In this document: positions 1 through 26,427 of the stretch, in pieces
Layout: each line of letters opens with the position of its first letter
Numbering within the stretch: position 1 is the first letter of the stretch
Origin: Amorphochlora amoebiformis
Lineage: Eukaryota > Cercozoa > Chlorarachniophyceae
Assembly (NCBI GenBank): GCA_054601695.1
Contig: BAAHQB010000200.1
Location: forward strand, 1-64,000
Direction: 5' to 3'
Length of the DNA: 64,000 nt
The notes under the pieces: generated by a model
What the model was told of the DNA's origin: nothing
Seen by the model: only the letters and a program-made list of their open reading frames with translations
The model's database searches: none
Translations under genes and position numbers: made by a program

Positions 1-496
1 ACCCTAACCCTAACCCTAACCCTAACCCTAACCCTAACCCTAACCCTAACCCTAACCCTAACCCTAACCCTAACCCTAACCCTAACCCTAACCCTAACCC
101 TAACCCTAACCCTAACCCTAACCCTAACCCTAACCCTAACCCTAACCCTAACCCTAACCCTAACCCTAACCCTAACCCTAACCCTAACCCTAACCCTAAC
201 CCTAACCCTAACCCTAACCCTAACCCTAACCCTAACCCTAACCCTAACCCTAACCCTAACCCTAACCCTAACCCTAACCCTAACCCTAACCCTAACCCTA
301 ACCCTAACCCTAACCCTAACCCTAACCCTAACCCTAACCCTAACCCTAACCCTAACCCTAACCCTAACCCTAACCCTAACCCTAACCCTAACCCTAACCC
401 TAACCCTAACCCTAACCCTAACCCTAACCCTAACCCTAACCCTAACCCTAACCCTAACCCTAACCCTAACCCTAACCCTAACCCTAACCCTAACCC
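1..496. repeat. Telomere array (CCCTAA)n, chromosome left end
   Basis: About 82 perfect tandem copies of CCCTAA on the + strand run from base 1 to 496 without a visible error. The G-rich strand TTAGGG therefore points to the left, as expected for a left chromosome end. The array stops sharply at a run of C followed by unique DNA. The window starts inside the array, so the true length is unknown. Confidence 0.99.
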
Positions 497-1272
497 CCAA
501 AATCGACTGACAGAGCAAGTCTCAGCTTTTGATTGAATATCTATAGAGCGCCATTTTCATAAAATAGGCAGCCATAAAATAATCGCCATTTCACAAATAG
601 GCAGCTATAAAATAAGCACCATAACAGGCAGCTAAGTTGATAAATCAATTCAACTAGATACTCAATCCAAAGATACATTTTTATATTCGAGAATACCTCA
701 TATATATACTATCCAAAGCAATGTAGGACTGATGATGGTGGTCTTGAACCGCCGAAAGCGCTATCCTGCTTTTAAATCATTGCTATATAAGCTTTAAATG
801 AAGACTGTGTACAAATTATAAGATGAAGTGACCTTAAAAACGTCCAGGCAGAAATTCAGAAAAAGTCTAGATCCTAACCCTAACCCTAACCCTAGATAAT
901 TCTAACCGTGATTCGGCTGCACTATCCCTAACCCTGGCACCACTAGACCAGTCGTAATGCTCTTTAATGATTACTTATGATTAGTCGAATGCAGATTAGG
1001 GTTAGATTCTAGACATTTCTACACTAGGCCTACTTACTTAAGCTTAGGAGTTATGAGTGTGCCTGCACGTTCTAGACGTCGTCGTCATTGACCGGGATAT
1101 GTACTAGATGTACAAACATATAACACTCATATACTCATTCCTTTTAACGTGTGTATGAGACAGTATAACACTGTATGTACGGACATCTATTTGCTAAATC
1201 AAGTAAATCTAGTCTACATCCAGCCTAAGTCGGCGTTTCTGTAGTGAAGTTAGTGCCACGATACCAACTAGA
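497..1272. other. Subtelomeric unique DNA with degenerate telomere motifs
   Basis: No gene is supported here. The stretch holds a short interstitial telomere run at 873-895, a degenerate piece near 923-937, and an inverted TTAGGG piece near 995-1005. Many CTAG tetramers occur, as in the intergenic islands further right. Confidence 0.6.
873..895. repeat. Interstitial telomeric repeat
   Basis: Three and a half CCTAAC units in the same orientation as the terminal array, about 375 bp inside it. It is probably a remnant of former terminal sequence or of telomere repair. Confidence 0.85.
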
Positions 1273-2067
1273 CTAAACTGCATCTAGAGATGTTCTCGAT
1301 CGAGTGCCAAACGCTCGGTCTAAGAAGGCATCGAGTTCAATAGTATCGAACATAATGCGATCAATCTTTGAGTTAGGGTCCCATTTAGGGTCCTTCCACC
1401 GTGGACTAGGTGCAGTCGTCTTGTGAGGTGGGGTTATCTGCAACATCCTAGGGTCGGGTGTCTTAATTATACATGTTGTACTAGATTTAGGTTGTGCAGT
1501 GCACGTAGGTATTGGTCTTCGTGGAGGCGAAGGTGGTGGGCTTCGTGGAGGCGGAGGTGTCGTTGGTCTTTGACAAGATTGTGAAAAACCGTCGTCTCGC
1601 GTGAATCTAACGTTATCGGAGACGTTTGTTGAACTACGTTCTGGATTGAGGGCGTCATTGGGCATCAGATTTTCGCTGTCGGAGCGACAGAGCACGGTGG
1701 AGATTGCCGTAGGTAGAGGCGAAGGTGGAGGTGGAGCGGGATGATGAAGAACGGGCGCGTGTCGCTGGGAGCTGTGGGGAGGAGGAAGAAACAGAGGGGG
1801 AACGGGCCTTTGTACATCGTATCTATGAGGTATCGACGATGTCGTTTCAGACGCTTCCAGCGCAGGAGATGGAGGCGGCACGGGTTGAGAGGTCCTTAAT
1901 GGGCTCAGGGAAAGGGATAGCAGGCTGTTCTGGGTCCGTTTAAGGGAATCAGGTGTTCCAAGGTGGTGATTTTGCATATTTGGACCACAGTATAACGCAT
2001 GCAAAGGATTGGGCGTCATAGATACCGTAGACTCTGTATCTTCATCTCGATTCTCCTCTTTCTCCAC
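1273..2067 (-). CDS. Proline-rich hypothetical protein (264 aa)
   Basis: A single open frame starts with ATG at 2067 and encodes an acidic N-terminus (MEKEENRDEDTEST). It is followed by long proline-rich stretches such as PPPSPALEA and PPPPRSPPPSPPRRP, and a less biased C-terminus with the segment KIDRIMFDTIELDAFLDRAF. That last part looks like normal protein rather than repeat translation, which argues for a real gene. I do not recognise a domain. It is the outermost candidate gene, about 0.8 kb from the telomere array. No splice signal is needed, but a splice variant cannot be excluded. Proline-rich low-complexity frames can arise by chance in C-rich DNA, so confidence is moderate. Confidence 0.5.
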   Translation of the reverse strand: MEKEENRDEDTESTVSMTPNPLHALYCGPNMQNHHLGTPDSLKRTQNSLLSLSLSPLRTSQPVPPPSPALEASETTSSIPHRYDVQRPVPPLFLPPPHSSQRHAPVLHHPAPPPPSPLPTAISTVLCRSDSENLMPNDALNPERSSTNVSDNVRFTRDDGFSQSCQRPTTPPPPRSPPPSPPRRPIPTCTAQPKSSTTCIIKTPDPRMLQITPPHKTTAPSPRWKDPKWDPNSKIDRIMFDTIELDAFLDRAFGTRSRTSLDAV

Positions 2068-2108
2068 CTAAATACACGTATTTACAACAATTTAATATGC
2101 ACTTGTAG

Positions 2109-3088
<980 letters not shown>

Positions 3089-3106
3089 GTATAAATATAC
3101 ACGCAT

Positions 3107-4654
3107 TTAACACGACACCTTGCGAATCTTGACCCACGGAAGACGAGCGTCTTTCGCCGAACCCCTGGTCTCGATTCTGAACACTTCCGTGTGTGACCCT
3201 CTAGTTGATGCAGCGCCGCCGCGCCCCCCGAAAGCCTTGCGCCCCCCGAAAGCCTTGCGCCCCCCGAAAGCCTTGCGCCCCGCAATTGCCCTTCGCCCAC
3301 CCGTTTGGCGGCCGCGGCCGCCCCGTCCCGCGCAAGCGGTGGGTCCAGGATTGTCTTGAAGATTTGGGTATTCCCGAGAGCTTCTCTTCCTTTGCGATTC
3401 TCCTTTTTTTTTTCGTGTGATGTTGGAGTTTAAAACAGATGTGCTTGAAGAACGGTCTGCTGTGCCACCAATGGAATCCATAGACGTTGTAGCAGTTCTC
3501 CAGGCAACGTTTAATGAGGGTGATGATGGGGATCGGAACGGAGAATGGAGCCGAGATATCGTTGGGGAAAGGTTTGCCATAATGGAAGTCATAGTCGAGT
3601 CGGTTTGGAGGGGAGGTCGCAGTGGGAGCTTTGAGACTTTCGGGCACACATGGGGATTTAAGGTCTTCTGATTGAACCCAGCTGTAGGGGCTTTCGACCT
3701 CACCGGAGTCACACGCACACGATTTCGTTTTGGATCTGGGGTTGGGTGCTGGGTGCAGTTTGGATTGTGTTTGGATTTGATGTTCTGGTGGTTGTTTGGG
3801 TTTGAGTTGGGGTTGGGCGAGGGGATGGTGACGTTGGCATCGATTGTTGCTTTGTTGGGGTTGAGGTCGTTTGTTAGGTCGATCACTGTATTGTTGGGGT
3901 TGAGGTCGATTGTCGGTTTGTTGGGGGTGAGGTCGGAAAGGCTGGGGCGAGTGTAAACGGTACTTAAGTTGGTGAGAGAGGACATGGAAGTGTTGTGCGA
4001 GTTGGTAAGGACGGTTGAGTTGGTGAAGATGGTGGAGTTGGTGAAGACGGCGGAGTTGGTGAAGAGGATCCTGGATGAGTTGTTGGCTGAGGTGATTGAT
4101 GAAGTGATGGATGTGGAAACAGCCTTGGACTTGGCCCTGGATTTGGTCTTGGAAATGGATTTGGATTTGGCCCTGGATTTGGTCTTGCAAGTGGATTTGC
4201 ACAGGGAAAGCGTGTTATAATCTGAAGTTTTCGTGTGATGACCAGAATGAGCATTCAAAGCGTCAGCGTCCAAAGCACAAGAGCCTCGCCTGGATTTGAG
4301 CGACGATCTAGACGATGCGAATTCCAGCATTTTCTTGGAGTCGTCCTCTTTACACAGAATTATCCTGAAGCATTTCTCTTGACCCAACATGATTTTAAAT
4401 TGCTCTTCCCCAACGGCCCGTGTGAACGTGCGGCGTATATGTTTTAACTTTTTGTGCACGTTCTGTGTATTCTCCATCAGGTTTAGAAAAGCCAGGGCAT
4501 CGATACACCCATTATCATATGACTTGTTGCAGCAATCGACAATGTAATCTAGCAGGATATCGCGAGCGATGTTCAGCCCTAGCTTGGGGCGCTTCTTCGC
4601 CGGCTGGGACGGGTTAGGATTCCACACGCGCGAATCATAGTGTCTTCTAACCAT
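3107..4654 (-). CDS. Subtelomeric low-complexity basic protein (515 aa)
   Basis: The open frame extends upstream through an (AT)n tract, so I place the start at the first ATG past the tract (4654, [11 protein letters not shown]). The first about 110 residues look globular, with a nuclear-signal-like AKKRPK and a helical segment ([18 protein letters not shown]). Next come Ser/Lys-rich repeats ([10 protein letters not shown]), FTNS repeats and LNPN repeats. Near the C-terminus there are three exact seven-residue GRKAFGG units, matching DNA repeats at about 3230-3280. I do not recognise a family. An acceptor-like tgtcag lies just upstream of the ATG, so this could also be a later exon of a longer gene, possibly continuous with the neighbour at 4857-5698. 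The role is unknown. Confidence 0.55.
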   Translation of the reverse strand: MVRRHYDSRVWNPNPSQPAKKRPKLGLNIARDILLDYIVDCCNKSYDNGCIDALAFLNLMENTQNVHKKLKHIRRTFTRAVGEEQFKIMLGQEKCFRIILCKEDDSKKMLEFASSRSSLKSRRGSCALDADALNAHSGHHTKTSDYNTLSLCKSTCKTKSRAKSKSISKTKSRAKSKAVSTSITSSITSANNSSRILFTNSAVFTNSTIFTNSTVLTNSHNTSMSSLTNLSTVYTRPSLSDLTPNKPTIDLNPNNTVIDLTNDLNPNKATIDANVTIPSPNPNSNPNNHQNIKSKHNPNCTQHPTPDPKRNRVRVTPVRSKAPTAGFNQKTLNPHVCPKVSKLPLRPPLQTDSTMTSIMANLSPTISRLHSPFRSPSSPSLNVAWRTATTSMDSIGGTADRSSSTSVLNSNITRKKKGESQRKRSSREYPNLQDNPGPTACAGRGGRGRQTGGRRAIAGRKAFGGRKAFGGRKAFGGRGGAASTRGSHTEVFRIETRGSAKDARLPWVKIRKVSC

Positions 4655-4676
4655 TCGAATAATCTGACATTGCATG

Positions 4677-4682
<6 letters not shown>

Positions 4683-4758
<76 letters not shown>
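4683..4758. repeat. (AT)n microsatellite
   Basis: Pure AT tract between the 515-aa ORF and the two-exon gene to its right. Confidence 0.95.
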
Positions 4759-4760
<2 letters not shown>

Positions 4761-4856
4761 TGAATGTAAATACAAGCATATATATATATACATATTATGT
4801 TATATTGAATAATGTAAATATGAATAATGCGCATTACATTTCCAGTAAGATTTGAA

Positions 4857-5698
4857 TTACATGTACACCTCAGTGTGGGGCAATGTGTTGGCGCAGCGTT
4901 GGTCGGCGCGAAGGAGATGGTGGTAGTGGTCCGTCGAGCATGTGCGGTTCTGGGTCAACGCGCGACACAGGAAATCGCGGCATAGATTGCATTTCCACGA
5001 TACGCCAGGCTGTGCACGAACGCCGGTTAAGCGGGCGGCAAGTTCGTCTAGGCAGCAAAACACACTGTCATCAGATGTAGCGCGCAATCTATACTTTGTA
5101 GACATATGTAACAGCCACTTGATCTCTATGGTTCGTTTTTGTCGTGGTTTGTGTTGAGTGTGTGTGTGCGTGTGTGTGTGTGCATGTGGTGATACTTACC
5201 GGTCATCTGGAGATCATTGAGTCCTGTGAGGGTAAAATGATTCGGGTCCAGGCGACGCGAGAGAGGGCGGAAGGCGGACTCCCGTGTAAGCACATGCGAC
5301 AGGCTCAACTCCGGCACGGTGACCCAGACTTTGGCCTTGTTGTGGGGGTCGCCGTTGGTGACTCTAGCGATAACACCCTCATATAGCTTTCCATCGTCAT
5401 GATTCGCGCGGGGCGAGGTGCAGGGCGTATTGGGAGGGGGGTTATTGACGTTGTTGTCACTGTTACTGTATGCGTGTCGAAGGTGGTTAGGTCCCGTGCA
5501 GATATGTCGCTTGCTCTCAGCGAGGCGGACGACAATCAGTTTCTCCGTAGCAAACACGACACACCCAAGAACTCCCTGGCCCTGGCGCACATGTCGGGAT
5601 CCGTATAGTCTGGGTTGCGGGATTTGATCGAAAAAAAACACGTGGTCTTCCTTGTGGAACGTATGTGTGGAATTTGGCTCAGCTTTGTGGGACTTCAT
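4857..5698 (-). CDS. Two-exon hypothetical Cys-rich protein (about 255 aa)
   Basis: Exon 1 is 5200-5698 (ATG at 5698, MKSHKAEPN) and ends at a strong donor, ACCG|GTAAGTATC. Exon 2 is 4857-5125 after the acceptor CCATAG, and the phases agree (1 base carried over). The joined protein has an N-terminal part with beta-like strands (GVLGCVVFATEKLIVVRLA and KLYEGVIARVTNGDP), a low-complexity Asn/Pro insert, and a C-terminal cysteine cluster (WKCNLCRDFLCRALTQNRTC) with His residues after it. The cluster could bind zinc, but I do not recognise a named finger. The intron of 74 bp contains a TG repeat. It is transcribed in the same direction as the 515-aa ORF to its left. Function unknown. Confidence 0.65.
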
Positions 5699-6261
5699 GA
5701 CGTGGTCTGTGGTAAATTACGGATATTTCAAGTGAAATTACAGCGCGGGTTCCCCGTGAGATTGTACGGGTTTTGTGGCTGATTTGACCTGACAGTATGG
5801 GATTGTAGTGAATAAGAGTGATTGTAACACGCACCTCGGGAGTATTATAGAAGAATTTGAACTGGTCTCACAATGGTTACCAAGCGAACAGGCACGCTGT
5901 GGTTCTGGGGCGCGGAACAGGCACGCTGTGGTTCTGGGGCGCGGACAGTGTTGGAGGAATGCAGGAGGATAAGCCGATAGGAGCAGCTGCAGCTCTTCGT
6001 CTAACGACACTTTTGGGCTATTTCCCCCAAAAAGAATTAAAGTCGACTTTCTCCTTTGGTTTTCCGGCATACCATCCATCTGAGTTCCTCGAGGATCCCC
6101 AGAGATCCAGGAGGCACGGTGCCCGACAGTATCGGGTATTACCCCTGGGGATGGCAGCACGGTGCCAGCACCATCATGGCGCCCACTGGTAACAGGTCCC
6201 CAACCTTCCTTGAAGGAAGTTCTTTGCGACCGAGCAAGGGATATCGATGTAGCTTAATTTA
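5699..6261. other. No supported gene
   Basis: Unique DNA. A 140-codon minus-strand frame exists at 5738-6160, but it lacks splice support and has no protein-like pattern. A short direct repeat (GGTTCTGGGGCGCGGA) occurs twice near 5900-5945. Confidence 0.4.
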
Positions 6262-6745
6262 ACCTAAAATGAACCACCGTCTCAGACAAGATGGGCAGGT
6301 GATCATCTTCGTCTACAAACAGACGTCTTAGACGTCTAAGTGAACAAGTGATCACCTTCGTCTAACAAACAGACGTCTTAGATAAGATAGACAGATGATC
6401 ACCTTCGTCTACAAAGAAACGTCTTAGACAAAAAGGTGAACAAGTGATCATCTTCGTCTACAAACAGATGTCTTAGACAAAAAGGTGGACAAGTGATCAC
6501 CTTCATCTACAAAAAGACGTCTTAGACAAGATGGACAAGTGATCCTTAAACAAGATGGACAGATGATCACCATCGTCTACAAACAGATGTCTTAGACAAG
6601 GTGGACAAGTGATCACCTTCGTCTACAAACAGACGTCTTAGACACACCTTCGTCTACAAACAGACGTCTTAGACACACCTTCGTCTACAAACAGACGTCT
6701 TAGACAAGATGGACAAGTGATCACCTTCATCTACAAACAGACGGG
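6262..6745. repeat. Minisatellite with AGACGTCT palindrome core
   Basis: About ten imperfect units of roughly 45-50 bp, built from GATCACCTTCGTCTACAAAC, AGACGTCTTAGAC and AAGATGGACAAGT. Each unit carries the self-complementary AGACGTCT. Some units are deleted to a shorter 33-bp form near 6640-6690. Confidence 0.9.
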
Positions 6746-6769
6746 GAGATTTTGGACAAACTGAAAATA

Positions 6770-6805
6770 TCCATATATATATATATGCATTATATATAAA
6801 TATAA

Positions 6806-6874
<69 letters not shown>

Positions 6875-6880
6875 TATATA

Positions 6881-6949
<69 letters not shown>

Positions 6950-6952
6950 CAT
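6770..6952. repeat. (AT)n microsatellite
   Basis: AT/TA tracts with few interruptions. Confidence 0.95.
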
Positions 6953-7396
6953 ATATGTGGTGGTAACCTACTCTTTGATCAGAGTTGTGGTATCAATCAA
7001 GACAGAAGGGAATTTACTTACTGCCAAGAATTTGATTCACTTTGCTGAGTTTCAATATCAACTAAGGCAGAAATTGCCCAAAGATTGAATTATACTCATA
7101 TACAAATTTGAATGAAATACGTTTGCCGCGTATTCCATATTCCCACTTACCAAAGCGAAAGGAGTGATCAAATATTGAACAAGTCCAAACACTAGTGAGG
7201 CAAGCAAGTGATAGATACCGTTCATCATATCAATTCTTTTTTTTTTTTTTTTTTAAACGGCATCCCACCCCACCCGTCGCTTGTAGGTATCTATCTGAAT
7301 TGAGATTCCTCCGACAATTAAGTCATCATAGGATTAGTCCCGACAAGCGACAGTTGTATATATTTTCTTAAGCGACATATACCAGGCCCCAATCTA

Positions 7397-7398
<2 letters not shown>
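6953..7398. other. Unique spacer, no gene seen
   Basis: AT-rich unique DNA with an 18-base T run near 7236. I see no exon with protein-like codons or splice signals on either strand. Confidence 0.4.
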
Positions 7399-7444
<46 letters not shown>

Positions 7445-7466
7445 TATATATGTGTGTGTGTGTATT

Positions 7467-7544
<78 letters not shown>

Positions 7545-7701
7545 TACGACGTAGACTTGCAGTTGACATGCGTATGTACAAACAATATCTACAATTCCGG
7601 ATTATTCAAGATTACGAGCCTGAAACTGTACATATTTATATTTAGTTATATATATATATACACATATATATATATATATATAATATAATATAATATATAT
7701 A

Positions 7702-7756
<55 letters not shown>

Positions 7757-7791
7757 GTTCATGATATATGTTACTACGATGTATAAATATA

Positions 7792-7841
<50 letters not shown>

Positions 7842-7857
7842 AACATATATCATGAAT

Positions 7858-7914
<57 letters not shown>

Positions 7915-8266
7915 CATATATAGATATACATACACAGACACACACACACACATATATATACATATATATATATATAATATACATGCATACACACATAAAC
8001 GAGTGTGTGGTGTTTTTGTGAAAACAAAACGGGAACATGTTTCCATGGGCATATATACGCTAGGTACGAGTCACCTAGGTCACAAGTTCACTCACAAGTT
8101 GAGTCACAACCATTTCATATCGGATATCGATTATATATATATTCATATATCATGATATCTAGGATATGTATATCCTTAGATATCATATTATAAAATTATA
8201 TATTATATATATATATATATAACTAGTATAATATATATATATATATATATTATATATCTAGATATA

Positions 8267-8322
<56 letters not shown>

Positions 8323-8362
8323 TCATTTGCATATGTAAGTTTACACATATATCATAATATAC

Positions 8363-8404
<42 letters not shown>

Positions 8405-8438
8405 ACATATCTACAATAGTATATATCTAGATATATAT

Positions 8439-8490
<52 letters not shown>

Positions 8491-8500
8491 TAGATACACA
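7399..8500. repeat. (AT)n cluster with inverted repeats
   Basis: Several AT tracts separated by short unique pieces. One unique piece is present as an inverted pair around an AT tract (7758-7783 and 7831-7856). A second, smaller near-palindrome lies at about 8150-8186. Confidence 0.9.
7758..7856. repeat. Inverted repeat, 26-bp arms around an (AT)n loop
   Basis: Left arm 7758-7783 and right arm 7831-7856 are reverse complements at 25 of 26 positions. The loop is itself an AT tract, so the whole 99 bp can form a cruciform or hairpin. Confidence 0.9.
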
Positions 8501-8921
8501 TATAATATACATACACATACATGTATAGTATACTACAGCACATCATAGCCTGATTCATAGATTCATAGGCTGTTCATAGCACGTCACCTAGGTCACTGTC
8601 ACGGTCTAGAGACTCTAGACGGTACATGCGCTAGCTATATAGTATGTAGATGTGCGCCACGAATTTAAAATACTTCAACTGGCTTGAGTCATGATTATGC
8701 GGGGATGTACTGACAGTACCTAGAGTACTATACTAGGTCTAGTGCAGGTACCGGTGCGCTGTCTGGCAGACAACCCCGGCACGCAGCCATCTAGCTAGCT
8801 ATAGTACCAGTGACGTAATTTAATGTCTAGTCATATTAATCAATTAATTACTACTAATTTACTAGTAGAATTATAATATCAATTATTGTACTAGTTCTTA
8901 GTAGTTATATTCTAGTATTAT

Positions 8922-8960
<39 letters not shown>

Positions 8961-9335
8961 GAAAAAGGGATCTGCTCATTCGGATCATGCAATTATCTAG
9001 ATTATGAAGATATGCAATTATATTAAACTTTATCAGTTCTAGAAGTTAGTCGATATATAATTAATTATCATGTACGTGACTAGTATAAAGATCAAGTGAA
9101 AGCGAAAACTGAGCATGCATGCAGTAGAGTAGTAGATTCGATCAATGCAACAGCAACTAGCTATTGTATAATCTAGAATCTCGATAATATCGATGTCAAT
9201 GTAAAGGTTCTGCAATGATATTAGTCTATTATTAGATAGCCGTAGGTCTAGTAGGTAGTAGTATGATATTACTCTATTATTAGATAGCCGTAGGTCCTTA
9301 TCCAAACTCTAGACTCTCCCCGTCTCATACATAAT
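8501..9335. other. CTAG-rich unique DNA, no gene seen
   Basis: Non-repetitive DNA with many CTAG tetramers and short palindromes. No exon is supported. It includes a 35-bp direct repeat at 9214-9248 and 9262-9296 (period 48, one mismatch). Confidence 0.5.
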
Positions 9336-9342
9336 ATGTTAA

Positions 9343-9398
<56 letters not shown>

Positions 9399-9450
9399 AT
9401 CTATATAATATACTGTACACTAGATACAACTTCATTATTCTTCTTGTATT

Positions 9451-9484
<34 letters not shown>

Positions 9485-9509
9485 CCGTTAATATATATAT
9501 ATATATTAT

Positions 9510-9546
<37 letters not shown>

Positions 9547-9620
9547 CTATATATATCTTGTATTTACATACATATATATATATATATATATCGTTAATAT
9601 ATGTATATATATATTATTAT

Positions 9621-9656
<36 letters not shown>
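9336..9656. repeat. (AT)n cluster with duplicated unique linkers
   Basis: AT tracts in which the linker CTTGTATTTACATACATA occurs twice, near 9438 and 9556, which suggests a tandem duplication of tract plus linker. Confidence 0.85.
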
Positions 9657-9657
<1 letters not shown>

Positions 9658-9836
9658 AATGTTTGATATATGTATGAATGTATTACAAGTACGATATTGT
9701 TTTGGTGGGTTGTTGATGTGTCCTTGTTTTGGCGTTGTGTATGCGTTGCGTTTGTTGTGCGTGAGTGTTTGATGATGTATTTGTAGTATTTGTTCATGGG
9801 ATTGGTTTGGTGGAAGACTTTCTTGGCTTATTAGGG

Positions 9837-17692
<7,856 letters not shown>

Positions 17693-17745
17693 CTCTCAAA
17701 GAAGCTTTCCACCAGGCGGTGGGTCACCCAATGTGACCGGCGCAA

Positions 17746-23218
<5,473 letters not shown>

Positions 23219-23279
23219 GACCCGACCTTCTAGACCCTATGATACGCGTTACACCTGCGACAACTAGCGGTGGTGTGGG

Positions 23280-24300
23280 AACCAGCAGGCAGTCCATACT
23301 CTGGTACTAAACTAGTAGAACTAGTAAGAACCTAGTACTAGCAGCAGGTGGATAAGCATTCAAGCACAATCTCCCCAGAGAAGGTATTCAAGGTCTAGGA
23401 GCTAGTCAATTAGTGTACTTATACATGTACTTGGTGTAGTTAATTATGTCTCGAGGCCGCTCAGTAATACCGTGAAATTAAAATTTAAATTAGCACTAGT
23501 AGTGTCATGATCATAGATCGGTTGATAGGAACTTGATACCGGTGCTAGTACTAGCTAGCTAGCACCGTACGAGTGCTATTAATAGCCTATTATCTAGATT
23601 ATATATATACCTAGCTAGCAAGAAATACTTAAGAATGAGTCGAGTCTAGTGACTCTAGTATGTTCTAGATGTTAGTAGTAACTTAGTACTAGTAGTAGAT
23701 GACCTTACCTTCCCTTAGATATATCAAAATGTAATAACGTATATCAATCATTATATTAACTAGTTAAGTCTAGTAAGTTATAGATAATCTAGATACTCTA
23801 GGATATTCAAGTTAATAATTGTACTATATAGACTATAGATCTATAGTAGATACTCTTAAGTGTATATAGAAATAGTTCAACTGATGCCGTAGAAACTAGA
23901 TGAAGTAGCTACTAGGCTAGACTTCAGACTCTAGAGACTCTAGAGACCTAGCTAGGAGAATAGTAGAGTATAGATCTAGTAGATGAATGATTATATTTAA
24001 GTTGGTAAACACCTGGTTATAATCACTAGCGCTAGCTATAGGATCATTCTATCTGTTACTACTAACTTACTAGAACTCAATGTCATTATCAGACGTACTC
24101 TGGTACTGTATTGTACACTTGGCTAACTACTAGTAACTAGTAACTAGTCTACTGTAGACTCAAGAATATAATGTTAATATTTTCTGGATTATATCTACTA
24201 TATACATCTAGACATATACATCTAGACATATATACGCACTAGGTGAAGTGATGATGAAATAATCTGAAGAAAGCTTAGAGCTCTCTATATATTTAGATAA
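23280..24300. other. CTAG-rich intergenic island, no gene seen
   Basis: About 1 kb of non-repetitive DNA with dozens of CTAG, ACTAGT, TCTAGA and GCTAGC sites. No exon is supported on either strand. It separates the + strand membrane-protein gene from the minus-strand gene ending at 24717. Confidence 0.6.
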
Positions 24301-24379
24301 GAGAGAGCTAATATATGTGCACACACCATTTACTAATATACATATTGTCGACATATACATACATACATATACATACATA

Positions 24380-24402
24380 CATACATTTATATATATATAT
24401 AT

Positions 24403-24501
<99 letters not shown>

Positions 24502-24510
24502 TATATATCA

Positions 24511-24602
<92 letters not shown>
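24380..24602. repeat. (AT)n cluster
   Basis: AT tracts just downstream of the gene that ends at 24717. Confidence 0.95.
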
Positions 24603-24603
<1 letters not shown>

Positions 24604-24716
24604 TTAAATATACAAACACATGTAAGAAATTTACATAAAAGTTAATAAGCATACATATGAAAAATGCATACATTTAAAAACTCCATTTCTGTATCTTGAT
24701 TCGGCAGGTGGTGTGG

Positions 24717-25364
24717 TTAACGAGGAGGGCGAGTGCTGGTGGGAGTGTGAGTGTGAGTAGGAGTGCGAGTGCGAGTGTGAGTTCTGGGTAGCTTGTGCAG
24801 CATCATGGGCAGCTTCTCGTGGGCCTTTTTGCCTGACAGCACAGCACAATACAACACAATACAATACAATACAATACAATACAACACAATACAATACAAT
24901 ACAATACAATGTGCTCAAATCACCACCCCACTATTTAGTAAACATGCTAGTGTTAACACACTCTCTCCGCGTCACTGTGTTTGACTGAATGTGTGTGAGT
25001 GTTTGTGTGTGTGCGCTTGTGTGTGTGTGTGTGTGTTTTTGTGTGTGTGTTTTTGTGTGTGTGTTTTTGTGTGTGTCTGTGTTTGTGTGCGTTTGTGTGT
25101 GTTAGCTTTTTGTGTGTGTTGTGTTGAGCACCGTGATCGTTGGAGAGAATCATAACAAAGTCGTCGGCGGGAAACAACGAGAACAACTCCTAGTAGGGTT
25201 ACCCAAAACCTTACCATGCTAAAAAACTATACATACAACTACATAATTTTATACATCTATAGATTGTATATTTCATATTGTCTTATAGATATAATGTGTG
25301 TATATGTGCAGATGTACATATGTGCATTATTTAAAGATCTAGGTAGTAGTATACTGGCAATGAA

Positions 25365-25408
<44 letters not shown>

Positions 25409-25880
25409 TGACCATTCCATGGACATCTGTGTGAATAATAGACGGTATGTAAGCCGACGGCGTGGGAATGACGATGGTCTCCAGATGTGTGAATCTTAAC
25501 AAACACAACAAACACAACATCAACAACACATCCACAACCACAAGCCACACCCACAAACCACATTCGCAACCACAACACATTCACAACCACAAAGCACAAC
25601 ACAAAGCATAAGCACAATCCAAGAGATCAGATCAGGTCACAAGGTTGCTTTAGACACCACACAGATAGACATGAAAAGACATCATATCATGCATAGGGCA
25701 CAAGCTATTCAACTGTTGTTGTCTCGTTGAATGCTCCCGTGGAGTTGAATGACAGCTTACATACACTCTATCGCATTGCCTGCCTACAAACCACTGCACG
25801 CACCCGTAGTCCTCTGCGGCGCTTAAGACATCTCGGAGATCGTGGACACCCCAGCTTGGATTCCTGATACGCACTATCAT
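24717..25880 (-). CDS. Four-exon hypothetical protein (about 123 aa)
   Basis: Exons: 25765-25880 (ATG, MIVRIRNPSWGVHDLRD), 25413-25494, 25132-25189, 24717-24832. All junctions are GT-AG and the phases agree (2, 0, 1), ending at TAA. Notable segments are ETIVIPTPSAYIPSIIHTD and, after it, VHGMELFSLFPADDFVMIL, then a Lys/His-rich tail ending in Thr/His/Arg repeats from (CACT)n-like DNA. A polypyrimidine acceptor lies just before SVLM at 25889, so the first exon may instead be internal and the gene longer at its 5' end. I do not recognise it. The IIHTDVHGME segment loosely recalls the acidic-Gly motif of FkbM-type methyltransferases, which is weak evidence. Confidence 0.55.
24842..25115. repeat. 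(ATACA)n and (TGTGTT)n in introns
   Basis: 24842-24909 is an ACAATACAAT pentanucleotide array directly upstream of the acceptor of the last exon. 25000-25115 is a TGTGTGTTTT array after the donor of the previous exon. Confidence 0.9.
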
Positions 25881-26028
25881 CAATACTGACTGTATACGTA
25901 TTATGTATGTATGTATATATATATATATATATATCCCTCATGGCCTCTCACACACAATTGCTACGTGCCATTATTCCTCATAAAATATACTCATTTTTCT
26001 ATATGTATATATATAAAATATGTTTACA

Positions 26029-26065
<37 letters not shown>

Positions 26066-26427
26066 GTATATGTATATGTTGCGTGTATATTGATACATAT
26101 GAAGATGTGTGAAATGAAAGATGGGTGGGGTGGGGTTGGGTGGGGTGGGTTGGTTGGTGTATCGGAGTGGGAAGGGACTTGGATCGGATTGGAGGGCAGT
26201 TTTAGGTGAGAGCTTGTACTCTTCACGCGTGTTTGTATTACCTTGTATTCTTGAGGCGTGTTTGTATATGGGGTTGTATTGTTGAGGCGTTAAGTTGTGT
26301 TTGGATAGCATGCAAGAATAAACCGCTGGAGAAGCGAGTCGAGGGGGAAGAGTTTGTTGTTTTGTGCTACTCAACGGACTGTAAGGCTTCAAACGCTTGT
26401 GTTGTGATACCCAGCGGAGTGTAAGTG

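Noticed and set aside
5738-6160. 140-codon minus-strand ORF
   Set aside because: No splice support, an irregular composition, and a direct repeat inside it. It is probably a chance frame.
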